Shown: in pieces, positions 8,654 through 17,175 of the stretch
Numbering within the stretch: position 1 is the stretch's first letter
Layout: each line of letters opens with the position of its first letter
Source of the DNA: a bacterium YEK0313
Lineage (GTDB): Bacteria; Pseudomonadota; Alphaproteobacteria; Rhizobiales; Phreatobacteraceae
Assembly (NCBI GenBank): GCA_000751295.2
Contig: CCMO02000001.1
Span: 2,157,501-2,221,500 of the forward strand
Length of the DNA stretch: 64,000 nt
Reading direction: 5' to 3'
Translations under genes and position numbers: made by a program
Notes under the pieces: model-generated
Told to the model about the DNA's origin: nothing
The model's database searches: none
The model's input: only the letters and a program-made list of their open reading frames with translations

Positions 8654-9625
8654 TCACCGGGCCCGGAAGCCGAGGCTGTCCATCGCTTCGCCCAGCCTGC
8701 GATAGGTCTCGACCGCCCTGGTGGTGAATTCGGCATGATCCCAAAGGAGCTTGCCGCCGCGGACCACGTCGAGATAGGTGCGATAATCCGGTGTCTCCAT
8801 CATGTCGCGCGCGACGTCGTTCCAATAGGCGACGGCATCGGCCGGCAGTCCGGCGGGGCCGACGAGGCCGTAGATCGCTTCGACGGCGAGCGGCTGGTCG
8901 AGGGTCTTGAAGGTCGGCACATCGGGCTGGCCTGCGATCGGCTCGGTGCCGGTCGAGGCGAGCAGGCGCACCTGCCCCGCCTGCAATTGCGGCCCGTAGT
9001 CCGAGGAGACGGAGGCCTCGATATGGCCGCCGAGCAGGGCGGTCATGGCCTCGGCGCCGCCGGTGAACGGCACGAAGGTGGCGCGCAGGCCGAGCTTGCG
9101 GAACGAGGCTTCGATAGCGATATGCGCCGCGCCCCGGACGCCCGACGTGCCCCAGCGCAGGCGCCCCGGATTGTCCCTGCCGTACTTGACGAGATCGTCC
9201 CAGCTCTTCAGCGCGCTGTCGGTGCGGACATAGAGCGCGATCGGCACGTAGGAATGAGCCACGACATAGGTGAAGTCCTTGGCCGCGTCATAGGGCACGC
9301 GCTGCACATGCGGCAGCGTGCCGAACGGGCTTACCGAATAGAGGCCGAGCATCGTTCCGTCCGGCGCCGTGCGGGCGATCTGCGTGACACCCAGCGTGCC
9401 GCCGGCGCCCGGCCTGAAATCGACGGCGACAGGCGCGTTGCGGCGGTTGCGCGCCTGGTCGGCCAAGACCCGGGCGGAGAGATCGCCCGTGCCACCAGGC
9501 GCGAAGGGCACGAGCACGGTCACCGGCCGGGCCGGATAGGCCTGCGCGCGTGCCGGCCGGGCGGCCGGAATGAGAGTACCGGCGCCGACGAGGCCGGTCA
9601 TGGCGAGAAAATGCCGCCTGTCCAT
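8654..9625 (-). CDS. tctC: TctC/Bug-family periplasmic substrate-binding protein
   Basis: A 323-residue binding protein of the TTT (Bug) family. The N-terminus MDRRHFLAMTGLVGAGTL is a twin-arginine-like signal with an ARAQA cleavage region near residue 29. The mature part starts YPARPVTVLVPFAPGGTGDL, the conserved Bug opening whose loops bind a carboxylate. The start is fixed by an AGGGGACA ribosome site before the ATG at 9625. It should deliver substrate to TctAB encoded just downstream. Bug proteins bind many organic acids and some amino acids and amides, so the ligand has to be inferred from the neighbours (M24 hydrolase and PLP lyase). Confidence 0.92.
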   Translation of the reverse strand: MDRRHFLAMTGLVGAGTLIPAARPARAQAYPARPVTVLVPFAPGGTGDLSARVLADQARNRRNAPVAVDFRPGAGGTLGVTQIARTAPDGTMLGLYSVSPFGTLPHVQRVPYDAAKDFTYVVAHSYVPIALYVRTDSALKSWDDLVKYGRDNPGRLRWGTSGVRGAAHIAIEASFRKLGLRATFVPFTGGAEAMTALLGGHIEASVSSDYGPQLQAGQVRLLASTGTEPIAGQPDVPTFKTLDQPLAVEAIYGLVGPAGLPADAVAYWNDVARDMMETPDYRTYLDVVRGGKLLWDHAEFTTRAVETYRRLGEAMDSLGFRAR

Positions 9626-9726
9626 GGGCTGTCCCCTTTGCATCTTGTTTTTGCCGGGCTGTCGCTTGGGTACCGGCCGGATCCGGAGCTTTGCCGCATC
9701 CGACCATGCGCTCGATCGTTCCGCGC

Positions 9727-10977
9727 CTAGCCGGCCGTCATCAGTCGGCCGTCGGAGCTCATCAGGCTCTCGCAGCCGTCGGCGCGCACCACCACCATGT
9801 CCTCGACCTGCAGGCCGCACCAGCCGAGCTCGTAGTAGGGCGTCTCGACACAGAGGACCATGCCTTCCTCGACGACGGCAGTGCTCGAGGCGGCGAGATC
9901 CGGCGGATCATAGCCGTCGATGCCGATGCCGTGGCCGACATGGGACCGGCTGTAGTGCGGAATACCCTCGCGCCGGACGGCTTCGACGGCGACGTCGAAG
10001 ACGTCGGCGGTGCGCACGCCCGGCCGGATCATCTCGATCGCCTTCTGCGTGCCGACGTGCAGCGCGCGATAATAGGCGGCGACCTTCGCGTCCGGCTCGC
10101 CGAGCACGGCGATGCGCGCAATGTCGGCGCGGTAATGCCGGTAGCGGCCGCCGACGTCGAAACGGATTACTTCGCCGCGCTTCAGCTTGGCATCCGAGGG
10201 CTGGACATTCGGCATGGCGCTGCGGGTGCCGAAGCCGATGCAGCCGAGCACGGGGTAGCCGCCCTCGGCGATGGTGCGGCCATGAAAGGCCTCGGCCAGG
10301 TCGCACTCGCTGGCGCCCTCCCGGGCGATGCCCAGGGCGGCTTCGATCGAGCGCTCGGTCATATGGGCGGCCCGCCTCAGCCGTTCGATCTCCTCGGTCG
10401 TCTTCACTGCCCGAACCGATCGGAACAGCTGCAGCGCCGGCACCAGGGTTGCATGCGGCAGCTTCTCCTGCAGCCGCTCCCAATAGCCATGCAGCAGGCC
10501 GAGCTCGTCGAGCCCGATGCGGCCCCGTTCCAGCCCCGCTTCGCGGATCGCTGCGCACAGCGCATCGAGCGGATCCTTGTCGTCGGCAAGGCCGTAGAGC
10601 TCGGCCTGATGCCGGTCGAGCGCGTCGAGCGGGCCGTCGATCCGGTCGATCTGGAAGTAGCCGAACCGCCGGACGCGGTCGATCCAGATGTCCTGGTCGG
10701 CAATGAGATCGAGCAGGGTGGTGGAGGCGATGATGGTCGAGGCGGCGAGATCTTCGCCTGCGAGCAGCACATAGGTCTGGGGTCCACGCCGCAGCCATTG
10801 CGACATGGCCCAGTAGCCGCTGGCATAGGTGACATTCTCGGGTGCGGTCGCCACGACCGCGTCAAGCCCTTCCTTCGCCATCAGGGTTTTCAGGCGATCG
10901 GCGTTGAGCAGCCGCGTGGCGGCGGTGCAGGGCGCGGCTGTCGCCGGCCGTGTCTCGGGGTTACGCAACATGGGCAT
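9727..10977 (-). CDS. M24-family metallopeptidase (Xaa-Pro aminopeptidase/creatinase-like)
   Basis: A 416-residue protein with the two-domain creatinase/aminopeptidase-P fold. All five metal ligands of a di-metal peptidase are present: Asp274 in FDVGG, Asp285 in RADIAR, His349 in VGHGIG, Glu378 in CVETP and Glu392 in QVEDM. The family cleaves Xaa-Pro bonds, or in specialised members creatine and ectoine. No export signal is visible, so it acts in the cytoplasm. It follows the iclR gene with overlapping ends and precedes tctCBA, suggesting that the imported compound is its substrate. An ATG two codons later (10971) has better spacing to the GGAGAG site and may be the real start. Confidence 0.9.
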   Translation of the reverse strand: MPMLRNPETRPATAAPCTAATRLLNADRLKTLMAKEGLDAVVATAPENVTYASGYWAMSQWLRRGPQTYVLLAGEDLAASTIIASTTLLDLIADQDIWIDRVRRFGYFQIDRIDGPLDALDRHQAELYGLADDKDPLDALCAAIREAGLERGRIGLDELGLLHGYWERLQEKLPHATLVPALQLFRSVRAVKTTEEIERLRRAAHMTERSIEAALGIAREGASECDLAEAFHGRTIAEGGYPVLGCIGFGTRSAMPNVQPSDAKLKRGEVIRFDVGGRYRHYRADIARIAVLGEPDAKVAAYYRALHVGTQKAIEMIRPGVRTADVFDVAVEAVRREGIPHYSRSHVGHGIGIDGYDPPDLAASSTAVVEEGMVLCVETPYYELGWCGLQVEDMVVVRADGCESLMSSDGRLMTAG

Positions 10978-11758
10978 TCTCTCCGGTCAGTTGGATGGGC
11001 GGCCCGTCATGGCCGAGCGATCGGGAGCAGCGGTGCGCTGCGTCGAGCACGAGCTGGGTGATGGCTGGCCAGCCGGTGCTGTCGTGCTCGCTTGCGAGAA
11101 AGGCGACGCTGAGCGCAGCGGCGATGCGGCCGGACTGATTGCGGATGGCAGCCGCAACCGAGATCACGCCGACGAGGTTCTCCTCGCGCGACAGGGCGAA
11201 GCCGCGCCGGCGGACCTCCGCAAGCTCGGCATCGAGAGCTTCGGCCGTGACCAGCGTATGCGTGGTCAGGGCAGGATAGGGCGCGGGACCGACCACGCGT
11301 GCGAGCTCCGCGGCGGCGAGCTCGGCGATCAGGATCTTGCCCATGGCCGTGCTGTGCGCATGGGCACGTTCGCCGGGCATCGACCGGACGGCGATCGGCC
11401 CGCTGCTCTGCACGCTGTCGATATAGACGACGCGATGGTCCCTCAGCGCCCCCAGATAGCCGTTGAGATGATGCTCGTCGGCCATGCTCCGCAGTTCCCG
11501 CGCGGCATTGGCGAGCAGGTGGTCATCGCGCCGCAGGGCGCCACCGAGCACCACGGCGCGATAGCCGAGCCGGTAGCGCCGCGTCTCCGGCATCTGTTCC
11601 AGATAGCCGGCCGCCGCCAGCGTGTTGGCGAGGCGCTGGACAATGGTCGGGCTGATGTCCAGCGCGCGCGCAATGTCGCGGATGCCCATCGGCTGCGCTT
11701 CCCCATCGAGCAGATCGAGAATGGCGAGACCGCGGTCGAGGGATTGATTGGTGGCCAT
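10961..11758 (-). CDS. IclR-family transcriptional regulator
   Basis: A 265-residue IclR regulator. The N-terminal winged helix runs from about residue 5 to 65 (SLDRGLAILDLL, then GIRDIARALDISPTIVQRLANTLAAAGYLE), and the C-terminal effector domain includes AHSTAMGKILIAE. It is the first gene of the minus-strand operon with the M24 hydrolase, TctCBA and the PLP lyase, so it probably controls its own operon in response to the imported compound or a product. Its end overlaps the next gene by 11-17 bases. A near-perfect inverted repeat overlaps a TATAAT box just upstream (11768-11790), which is a good autoregulatory site. Confidence 0.93.
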   Translation of the reverse strand: MATNQSLDRGLAILDLLDGEAQPMGIRDIARALDISPTIVQRLANTLAAAGYLEQMPETRRYRLGYRAVVLGGALRRDDHLLANAARELRSMADEHHLNGYLGALRDHRVVYIDSVQSSGPIAVRSMPGERAHAHSTAMGKILIAELAAAELARVVGPAPYPALTTHTLVTAEALDAELAEVRRRGFALSREENLVGVISVAAAIRNQSGRIAAALSVAFLASEHDSTGWPAITQLVLDAAHRCSRSLGHDGPPIQLTGENAHVA

Positions 11759-11767
11759 ATTGTTGCT

Positions 11768-11790
11768 ATTATAGGAACAGTGTTTCTATA
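11768..11790 (-). promoter_or_regulatory. Promoter -10 and IclR operator candidate
   Basis: Read on the minus strand, TATAGAAAC-N3-GTTCCTATA is a 9-base inverted repeat with one mismatch (11770-11790). It overlaps a perfect TATAAT box at 11773-11768. The predicted transcription start is only about 3 bases before the iclR ATG at 11758, so the mRNA would be nearly leaderless. The position suits autoregulation by the IclR protein. The operator assignment is inferred from symmetry and place. Confidence 0.6.
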
Positions 11791-11904
11791 AATGAATGAT
11801 GCAGAAGGGAGCTGTGCGCTGTCAAGCGCGCGGACGGCTCGCTTCATCGGCCGTTCGGCCGTGCCGCTGGTATCGGGAGCAAGGAAAAGGGGCGGGTCTG
11901 GCCG

Positions 11905-12426
11905 CTAGAGGCTGGCGGCGATCATCTGCGCCGCATCGGCCGGCGCGACCATGCCGGTGTCGATGGTCAGGCGGGCGGCTGGCATGGCCGCTTCCGCCGC
12001 TGCGAACTGGCTGCGCAGGTCATGCAGCAGGGGCAGTGAACGCAGCTTGCCGAATGCGGCGCGGTCGGCCGCGGCGATCCGCTGGTCCTGGATCGCGTCG
12101 GCAAGGGTCAGGCGTACGAAGACGACCGTGCCGCCCTCGGCGTTGACCGCGTGCTGGATCCGCTGCGCAAAACCGGCCGTCACCGTCGGCTCCGGAGCAA
12201 ACGTGAAGATCGTCGAGCGGTCCGCTCGGGCCGCTTCCACCAGCGTTTCGTGCCAGAAGCTCTCGCGCAGCCGCACGAAAGGCGCGCTGCCGAACGGAAA
12301 CACGGCACCGACCGCATCGACGATCAGGTGATTGTGGAAAACGGCGAAGCCGGTGCGTTCGGCAAGCGCGCGGGCAACGGTCAGCTTGCCCGAAGCCGGG
12401 GGCCCGTAGAGGAAGATCAACTGCAT
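11905..12426 (-). CDS. P-loop kinase-like nucleotide-binding protein
   Basis: A 173-residue protein that begins MQLIFLYGPPASGKLTVARAL, a Walker-A loop of the shikimate/chloramphenicol-phosphotransferase-like P-loop kinases. The middle contains FHNHLIVDAVGAVF and an Arg-rich lid-like region. Length suits a small-molecule or nucleotide kinase. The residue after the P-loop Lys is Leu rather than Ser/Thr, with Thr one place later, as in some zeta-toxin or AAA_33-type proteins. The start is the ATG at 12426, directly before the P-loop; longer in-frame starts add low-complexity residues. The substrate is unknown. It lies between a GST gene and iclR, all on the minus strand, with no clear functional link. 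Confidence 0.78.
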   Translation of the reverse strand: MQLIFLYGPPASGKLTVARALAERTGFAVFHNHLIVDAVGAVFPFGSAPFVRLRESFWHETLVEAARADRSTIFTFAPEPTVTAGFAQRIQHAVNAEGGTVVFVRLTLADAIQDQRIAAADRAAFGKLRSLPLLHDLRSQFAAAEAAMPAARLTIDTGMVAPADAAQMIAASL

Positions 12427-12529
12427 GACGGCATCATGCGGGAGCCGGCGCCGGCGGTCCAGCCGGCGCGCGTCTGCAAAGCCCCCGCCGGCGGGTCGCG
12501 GTGGTCCGGGCGGCCCGCCCATGCTCCGC

Positions 12530-13228
12530 TCAGGCGGCGTGGCGTTGTGCGAGGTCCTCGATCGCGACATGGCCGAGGAACCGGCCGGAGGTGACCGCCG
12601 GTTCCCCGGCTTCGATCGCGTGGGCGAAGATCACGGCAGGATCCTGTTCGAGCCTGGCGACGAGCCGATGGAGGTTCGGATAGTCGCGCTCGAGCCGGAA
12701 CAGCTGCAGGTCCTCGGCCCAGCGGACGATGCCGACGAGATAGGCGTCCGCCACCGTCCTGTGCTCGCCGACCATCCAGTCGCGGCCGGCAAGGCGGCTG
12801 TCGAGTTTGCCGAGCACATGGGCGACATTGTCACGGCCATAGGCGCGCAACATATCTTTCGTGGCAGCGTCGACAGCGAGCTTGAACGTGGACCAGACCG
12901 GGCCGAAGGCGCCATGGACCTCGGTGTGGAGAAAGGCGAGGGCTTCGTTCACGCGGTCGAAGCTGCGCGTGCCCTGGGCAAAACCCAGCTTTTTCCCGAG
13001 GTCGCGCGCGGCAATATGGTTGAGGACGGCGAGGCTCTCGCCAAGCATCTCGCCGTCCTCGGTGAGCAGAGCGGGCGTCTGCGTCGTCGGATAGAGCCGG
13101 TCGTAGCCCGCGGGCTTTGTCAGCATGTCGATTCGGGCGAGGCGATAGGGCAGGTTCGACCACTCCAGGGCGACGATCGATCCGAACGAGCAGCCGTGGG
13201 GTATGCCATAGAAGAGTATGGATTCCAT
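12530..13228 (-). CDS. Glutathione S-transferase
   Basis: A 232-residue GST-like protein. The N-terminal thioredoxin-fold domain (about 1-80) starts MESILFYGIPHGCSFGS, with the cis-Pro motif TQTPALLTEDGEMLGESLAV near residues 49-68, where Glu-Ser binds the glutathione gamma-glutamyl group. The helical C-terminal domain includes LAGRDWMVGEHRTVADAYLVGI. It should conjugate glutathione to electrophiles or act as a peroxidase. The ATG at 13228 has AAGGATAT upstream and starts exactly at the fold. It is divergent from an HxlR regulator across 120 bases that hold two inverted repeats, a layout typical of an electrophile-responsive pair. Confidence 0.9.
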   Translation of the reverse strand: MESILFYGIPHGCSFGSIVALEWSNLPYRLARIDMLTKPAGYDRLYPTTQTPALLTEDGEMLGESLAVLNHIAARDLGKKLGFAQGTRSFDRVNEALAFLHTEVHGAFGPVWSTFKLAVDAATKDMLRAYGRDNVAHVLGKLDSRLAGRDWMVGEHRTVADAYLVGIVRWAEDLQLFRLERDYPNLHRLVARLEQDPAVIFAHAIEAGEPAVTSGRFLGHVAIEDLAQRHAA

Positions 13229-13270
13229 CTGTATATCCTTCCATTCCTTGCATTCGAATTGGCGTGAAGG

Positions 13271-13289
13271 ATATGCGGATGGCGCATAT
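13271..13289. promoter_or_regulatory. Inverted repeat, regulator-site candidate 1 (GST/HxlR region)
   Basis: ATATGCG-N5-CGCATAT is a perfect 7-base inverted repeat between the divergent GST gene (start 13228) and hxlR-type gene (start 13349). Symmetry and place suit binding by the dimeric HxlR protein. No experiment is implied. Confidence 0.5.
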
Positions 13290-13302
13290 TTCCGTAAAGA
13301 AG

Positions 13303-13319
13303 GCACAATAATGTTGTGC
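13303..13319. promoter_or_regulatory. Inverted repeat, regulator-site candidate 2 (GST/HxlR region)
   Basis: GCACAA-N5-TTGTGC is a perfect 6-base inverted repeat 30 bases upstream of the HxlR-type start. Like the first repeat in this region it has a 5-base spacer. A TATACT box at 13332-13337 would place the HxlR transcription start within about 5 bases of its ATG. Confidence 0.5.
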
Positions 13320-13348
13320 GGTTACAAATTTTATACTGGAGAGAGTGA

Positions 13349-13687
13349 ATGAAGGAGAGTCTGTCGAGCTGCCCGATCGAGGACGCCATGCGTGTGCTCG
13401 GTGGCCGCTGGCGCAGCCTGGTGGTCTATTATCTCAAGGATGGGCCGAAGCGCTTCAGCGACCTGCGCCGGGACATGCCGAAGATCTCGCAACGCATGCT
13501 GACGCTGGACCTGCGCGAGCTGGAGGCGAGCGGCGTCGTTGCCCGTACCGTCTATCCCGAAGTGCCGCCGCGGGTCGACTACCGGCTGACCGCCGACGGC
13601 GAGGCGCTGATGCCGTTCATCTTTGCCCTTGGCGACTGGTGGACCGGTGTGGTCACGCGACGCAATGCCGGCCGCGAGGCCGCCTGA
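13349..13687 (+). CDS. HxlR-family transcriptional regulator
   Basis: A 112-residue winged-helix regulator, the normal length for HxlR proteins. It shows the family pattern: an N-terminal Cys (CPIEDAMRVLGGRWRSLVV), then the FSDLRRDMPKISQRMLTLDLRELE recognition region and VDYRLTADGEAL in the wing. The Cys at about residue 6 corresponds to the redox- or electrophile-sensing Cys of several HxlR proteins such as HypR and QorR. The ATG at 13349 has GGAGAGAG in front. It is divergent from the GST gene and most likely controls it; two inverted repeats lie between them. Confidence 0.93.
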   Translation: MKESLSSCPIEDAMRVLGGRWRSLVVYYLKDGPKRFSDLRRDMPKISQRMLTLDLRELEASGVVARTVYPEVPPRVDYRLTADGEALMPFIFALGDWWTGVVTRRNAGREAA

Positions 13688-13844
13688 GCGCGCCCCGCAG
13701 GAAACGGGTGGCCGCCGACTGCGGCTTGCGGCTCGATCGGACCGTCACGAATTTGACCGCAAGAGCCGGAGTGCGGCCGCCGCGGTGAATGGGTAGACCG
13801 GCGGCAGGATTTCAACGGACCATCGCAAGTCAGGACGGAAGGCC

Positions 13845-14951
13845 ATGTCGACTGAAACGATCTCCGTGGCGAAGCGGGCGCGGGCGAACCCTCCGGCGCC
13901 GTCGCCCATCGAGCAGGATCCGCGCTGGCAGGCGGTGCTGGCGCGCGACGCCGGCGCCGACGGCAGCTTCGTCTATGCCGTCTCGACCACCGGCATCTAT
14001 TGCCGTCCGTCCTGCCCCTCGCGGCACGCCAAGCCGACGCATGTCAGCTTCTATCCGGATTGCGAGACGGCCGGTCGCGCCGGGTTCAGGCCGTGCCGGC
14101 GCTGCAAGCCCAACGAGCGGGGGCTTGCCGGCGATCAGGCCGCCATGGTGGCCGAGCTCTGCCGCTTCATCGAGGCGGCGGAGGAGGAGCCGCGGCTCGA
14201 CGAGCTTGCCCGTCGGGCGCGCATGAGCCCGTTCCATCTGCACCGGGTGTTCAAGGCGGTGACCGGGCTGACCCCCAAGGCCTATGCGGCGGCCCATCGC
14301 TCGCAGCGCGTCAGGGCCGAGCTCGTCCGTCCGGGTACCTCGGTCACGTCGGCGATCTACGGGGCGGGCTTCAATTCCAATGGCCGGTTCTATGCGACCG
14401 CCAACGACGTGCTGGGCATGACGCCGTCCGACTACAAGGCCGGCGGCGCCAATGCCGCCATCCATTTCGCTGTCGGCGAATGTTCGCTGGGCTCGATCCT
14501 GGTCGCGCGCAGCGAGCGGGGGGTCTGCGCGATCCTGCTGGGCGACAATCCCGATGGGCTGGCGCGCGACCTGCAGGACCAGTTCCCGCAGGCGCGGCTG
14601 ATCGGCGGCGATCCCGATTTCGAGGATCTGGTCGCCAAGGTCGTCGGTTTCGTCGAGGCGCCCGGGCTCGGGCTCGACCTGCCGCTCGACGTGCGCGGCA
14701 CCGCGTTCCAGCAGCGGGTCTGGCAGGCGCTGCGCGACATCCCGGTCGGCGAGACGGTCAGCTATTCCGAGCTCGCCCGCCGCATCGGCGCGCCGAAGGC
14801 GGTGCGTGCGGTGGCGCAGGCCTGCGCTGCCAACCACATTGCCGTGGCGATACCCTGCCACCGCGTCGTCAGGAACGACGGCGCGCTGTCGGGCTATCGC
14901 TGGGGCGTCGAGCGCAAGCGCGCCCTGATCGCCAAGGAGAACGCCGCCTGA
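13845..14951 (+). CDS. ada: Ada: methyl-DNA repair protein and transcriptional activator
   Basis: A 368-residue bifunctional Ada protein. The N-terminal domain has the zinc set Cys53, Cys57, Cys84, Cys87 with the same spacing as E. coli Ada; Cys53 accepts methyl groups from phosphotriesters. An AraC-type helix-turn-helix lies at about 100-190 (DELARRARMSPFHLHRVFKA). The C-terminal domain is O6-methylguanine methyltransferase with the IPCHRVV active site (Cys338). It repairs alkylated DNA by suicide methyl transfer and, once methylated, activates the adaptive response. The ATG at 13845 follows a GGAAGGCC ribosome site. No alkB or alkA gene is next to it; it stands alone. Confidence 0.96.
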   Translation: MSTETISVAKRARANPPAPSPIEQDPRWQAVLARDAGADGSFVYAVSTTGIYCRPSCPSRHAKPTHVSFYPDCETAGRAGFRPCRRCKPNERGLAGDQAAMVAELCRFIEAAEEEPRLDELARRARMSPFHLHRVFKAVTGLTPKAYAAAHRSQRVRAELVRPGTSVTSAIYGAGFNSNGRFYATANDVLGMTPSDYKAGGANAAIHFAVGECSLGSILVARSERGVCAILLGDNPDGLARDLQDQFPQARLIGGDPDFEDLVAKVVGFVEAPGLGLDLPLDVRGTAFQQRVWQALRDIPVGETVSYSELARRIGAPKAVRAVAQACAANHIAVAIPCHRVVRNDGALSGYRWGVERKRALIAKENAA

Positions 14952-14982
14952 GCGACGTCTTCGCAGATGCCGGCGGCTGCCG

Positions 14983-17022
14983 TCAGGCGCTGGCGGCCGG
15001 CCGTTCCCAGGCCTCGACGTCAAGGAAGGTGCTCTGGTAGCAGGCGCCTTCGCCGATATCCGTCAGACGGTCGGAGCACAGCATGTTGATCGTGCCTTCG
15101 ACCGCTTCCGTGCCCGGCCGCTGACCCGGCACCAGGATGACGCCCTCGGCCACCTCGTCACCGACCTTGAGCCTCAGGCCCACCGCCGCACGCTCGTTGT
15201 AGAGCCGCACCTTCTGGCCGTCCGCGAGGCCGCGCCTCTCGGCATCCGCGGGGTTGAGGACGCAGAACGGCTCGCCCTCGCGCTTGCGCAGGAAGGCGAC
15301 GCCGGAATAGGCCGTATGCGGCTGGAAGTAGGACGGGGCCGTGAGCAGGCGCAGCGGCCAGCGCGCGGCGTCGCGCAGTTCCTCCGCGTCCGGCTGCCAG
15401 TCCGGCAGCGGCGAGACGCCCTGGGCGGCGAGCGCTTCCGAATAGATCTCGAGCTTGCCCGACGGCGTGCGGAACTCCTGCCCTTCGGACGGGGCGACCT
15501 TGATCGGCCCGGCGCCCACCACCTTGGCCGGATCGACCTTGCCGACCGCGCCGGACGCGCCGCGGAAGAACTCCGGGACGATCTCCTGTTCCGTCATCCG
15601 GAAGACGCGGTCGGTCAGTCCCATGCGCGCGGCGAGGGCCTGGGCAAGGCGGAAGTTCGACCAGGCCTCGCCCTGAGGCGCGACGGCGGCCGGGGCGAAC
15701 TGCATGTAGTAGCTGCCGTAGCCGCGGTAGAAGTCCTGCGTCTCCAGGTAGGTGGTGGCCGGCAGCACGATGTCGGCATAACGCGCCGTATCGGTCATGA
15801 ACGGATCGTGCACGACGACGAACAGGTCCTCGCGGGCGAGGCCAGCACGCACCTTGTTGGCCTCCGGGCAGGTGACCGCAGGGTTGTTGGCGGCGATCAG
15901 GATGGCGCGCAGCGGCGGATCCTGCATGGTCAGAAGAGCCTCGCCGAGCTTGGAATGATTGACCTGGCGGGCGGTCTTCGGGCCGGAGGGCTTCTTGACG
16001 AAGCCGAACTGGAAATCCATCGAGGCCGCGGTCATCAGCAAGGCGCCGCCGCCGCGCCGGCCATAGGCGCCCGTCACTGCCGGCAGGCAGGCGACGGCGC
16101 GCAGCGCCTGGCCGCCGCGGGCAAGGCGGGTCATGCCTTCGCCGATGCGCAGGAACGAGCGCTTGGCGGCGCCATACATGGCCGCGAGCTTTTCGATGTC
16201 GGCCTCCGGCAGGCCGGTGATGCCGGCGGTCACCGCTGGCGTGAAGCGCGGCACAACCTCGCGCTCCCAGCGCTCGAAGCCGATCGTATGGGCCTCGAGA
16301 TAGGCGCGGTCGACGAGCTGGTCGCGCACCAGGATGTGGACGAGGCCGATGGCGAGGGCGGCATCGGTGCCGATGCGGATCGGCAGGTGCCAGTCGGCGC
16401 TTGCCGCGGTGCGGCTGCGGCGGGGATCGATTACCACCACCTTGACGCCGTTCTTGCGGATCGCCTCGACCTTCGCCCAGAAATGGACGTTGACCGCCAT
16501 CAGGTCACAGCCCCAGGCGATGACGAGGTCGGAATCGACCACTGTTTCCGGATCGGCGCTGCCGACCGGGCCCGCGGTCATGTCCCAGGCGGTTTCGCAG
16601 CAGGTGTCGCACACTGTGCCGGCCTGCAGCCGGCTGGTGCCTAGGGCGTGGAACAGGCCGTTGACGATATGGCGGTTCATCTGTCCCTGGTGCGCGCTGT
16701 AGGCATAGCCGAGCAGCGCCTCGGGGCCGGATTCGGCAATGATCGTCTTCCAGCGGCTGGAGATCTCGTCGAGCGCGGCGTCCCAGCTGATCGGCGTGAA
16801 CTGGCCCGATCCCTTCGGTCCGCTCCTCTTGAGGGGCGTCGTCAGGCGATCGGGCGAATGGACGAGCTCGGCGTCGCGGTTGACCTTGGCGCAGGCAAAT
16901 CCGGCCGTGTAGGGCTGGTCCGGATCGCCCTGGACGCGGATGACGCGACCATTTTCGACCTGCGCCACGAGCGAGCACATGTCAGGACAATCATGGGCGC
17001 AGACGACTCGAACCGTTTCCAT
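14983..17022 (-). CDS. Molybdopterin-dependent oxidoreductase (4Fe-4S, MopB family)
   Basis: A 679-residue catalytic subunit of the DMSO-reductase superfamily. The N-terminal iron-sulfur set is Cys8-x3-Cys12-x3-Cys16-x27-Cys44. The middle carries molybdopterin-binding segments (WGCDLMAVN, IDPRRSRTA) and the C-terminus has the MopB dinucleotide-binding beta barrel (FCVLNPADAERRGL). No signal peptide is seen, so the enzyme is cytoplasmic. The ATG at 17022 is preceded by AAGGAAGG and sits just before the first Cys. No partner iron-sulfur or membrane subunit is encoded beside it, so it may act alone or with a remote partner. Possible roles include formate, polysulfide or N-/S-oxide chemistry; none is fixed. 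Confidence 0.9.
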   Translation of the reverse strand: METVRVVCAHDCPDMCSLVAQVENGRVIRVQGDPDQPYTAGFACAKVNRDAELVHSPDRLTTPLKRSGPKGSGQFTPISWDAALDEISSRWKTIIAESGPEALLGYAYSAHQGQMNRHIVNGLFHALGTSRLQAGTVCDTCCETAWDMTAGPVGSADPETVVDSDLVIAWGCDLMAVNVHFWAKVEAIRKNGVKVVVIDPRRSRTAASADWHLPIRIGTDAALAIGLVHILVRDQLVDRAYLEAHTIGFERWEREVVPRFTPAVTAGITGLPEADIEKLAAMYGAAKRSFLRIGEGMTRLARGGQALRAVACLPAVTGAYGRRGGGALLMTAASMDFQFGFVKKPSGPKTARQVNHSKLGEALLTMQDPPLRAILIAANNPAVTCPEANKVRAGLAREDLFVVVHDPFMTDTARYADIVLPATTYLETQDFYRGYGSYYMQFAPAAVAPQGEAWSNFRLAQALAARMGLTDRVFRMTEQEIVPEFFRGASGAVGKVDPAKVVGAGPIKVAPSEGQEFRTPSGKLEIYSEALAAQGVSPLPDWQPDAEELRDAARWPLRLLTAPSYFQPHTAYSGVAFLRKREGEPFCVLNPADAERRGLADGQKVRLYNERAAVGLRLKVGDEVAEGVILVPGQRPGTEAVEGTINMLCSDRLTDIGEGACYQSTFLDVEAWERPAASA

Positions 17023-17175
17023 TGGGCCTTCCTTGACGTCGATCAGCCGCACGGGGCGGATTGGTCGAAGTCTTGGAGGCGCCCGGACGAGGGACAACGA
17101 CCACTTCCGGCGGCTTGAACCGACCACTTGACCGGCTCGCGGCCGCGCGGGCGGGCAGGGCGGCCGCCGTCCGCA

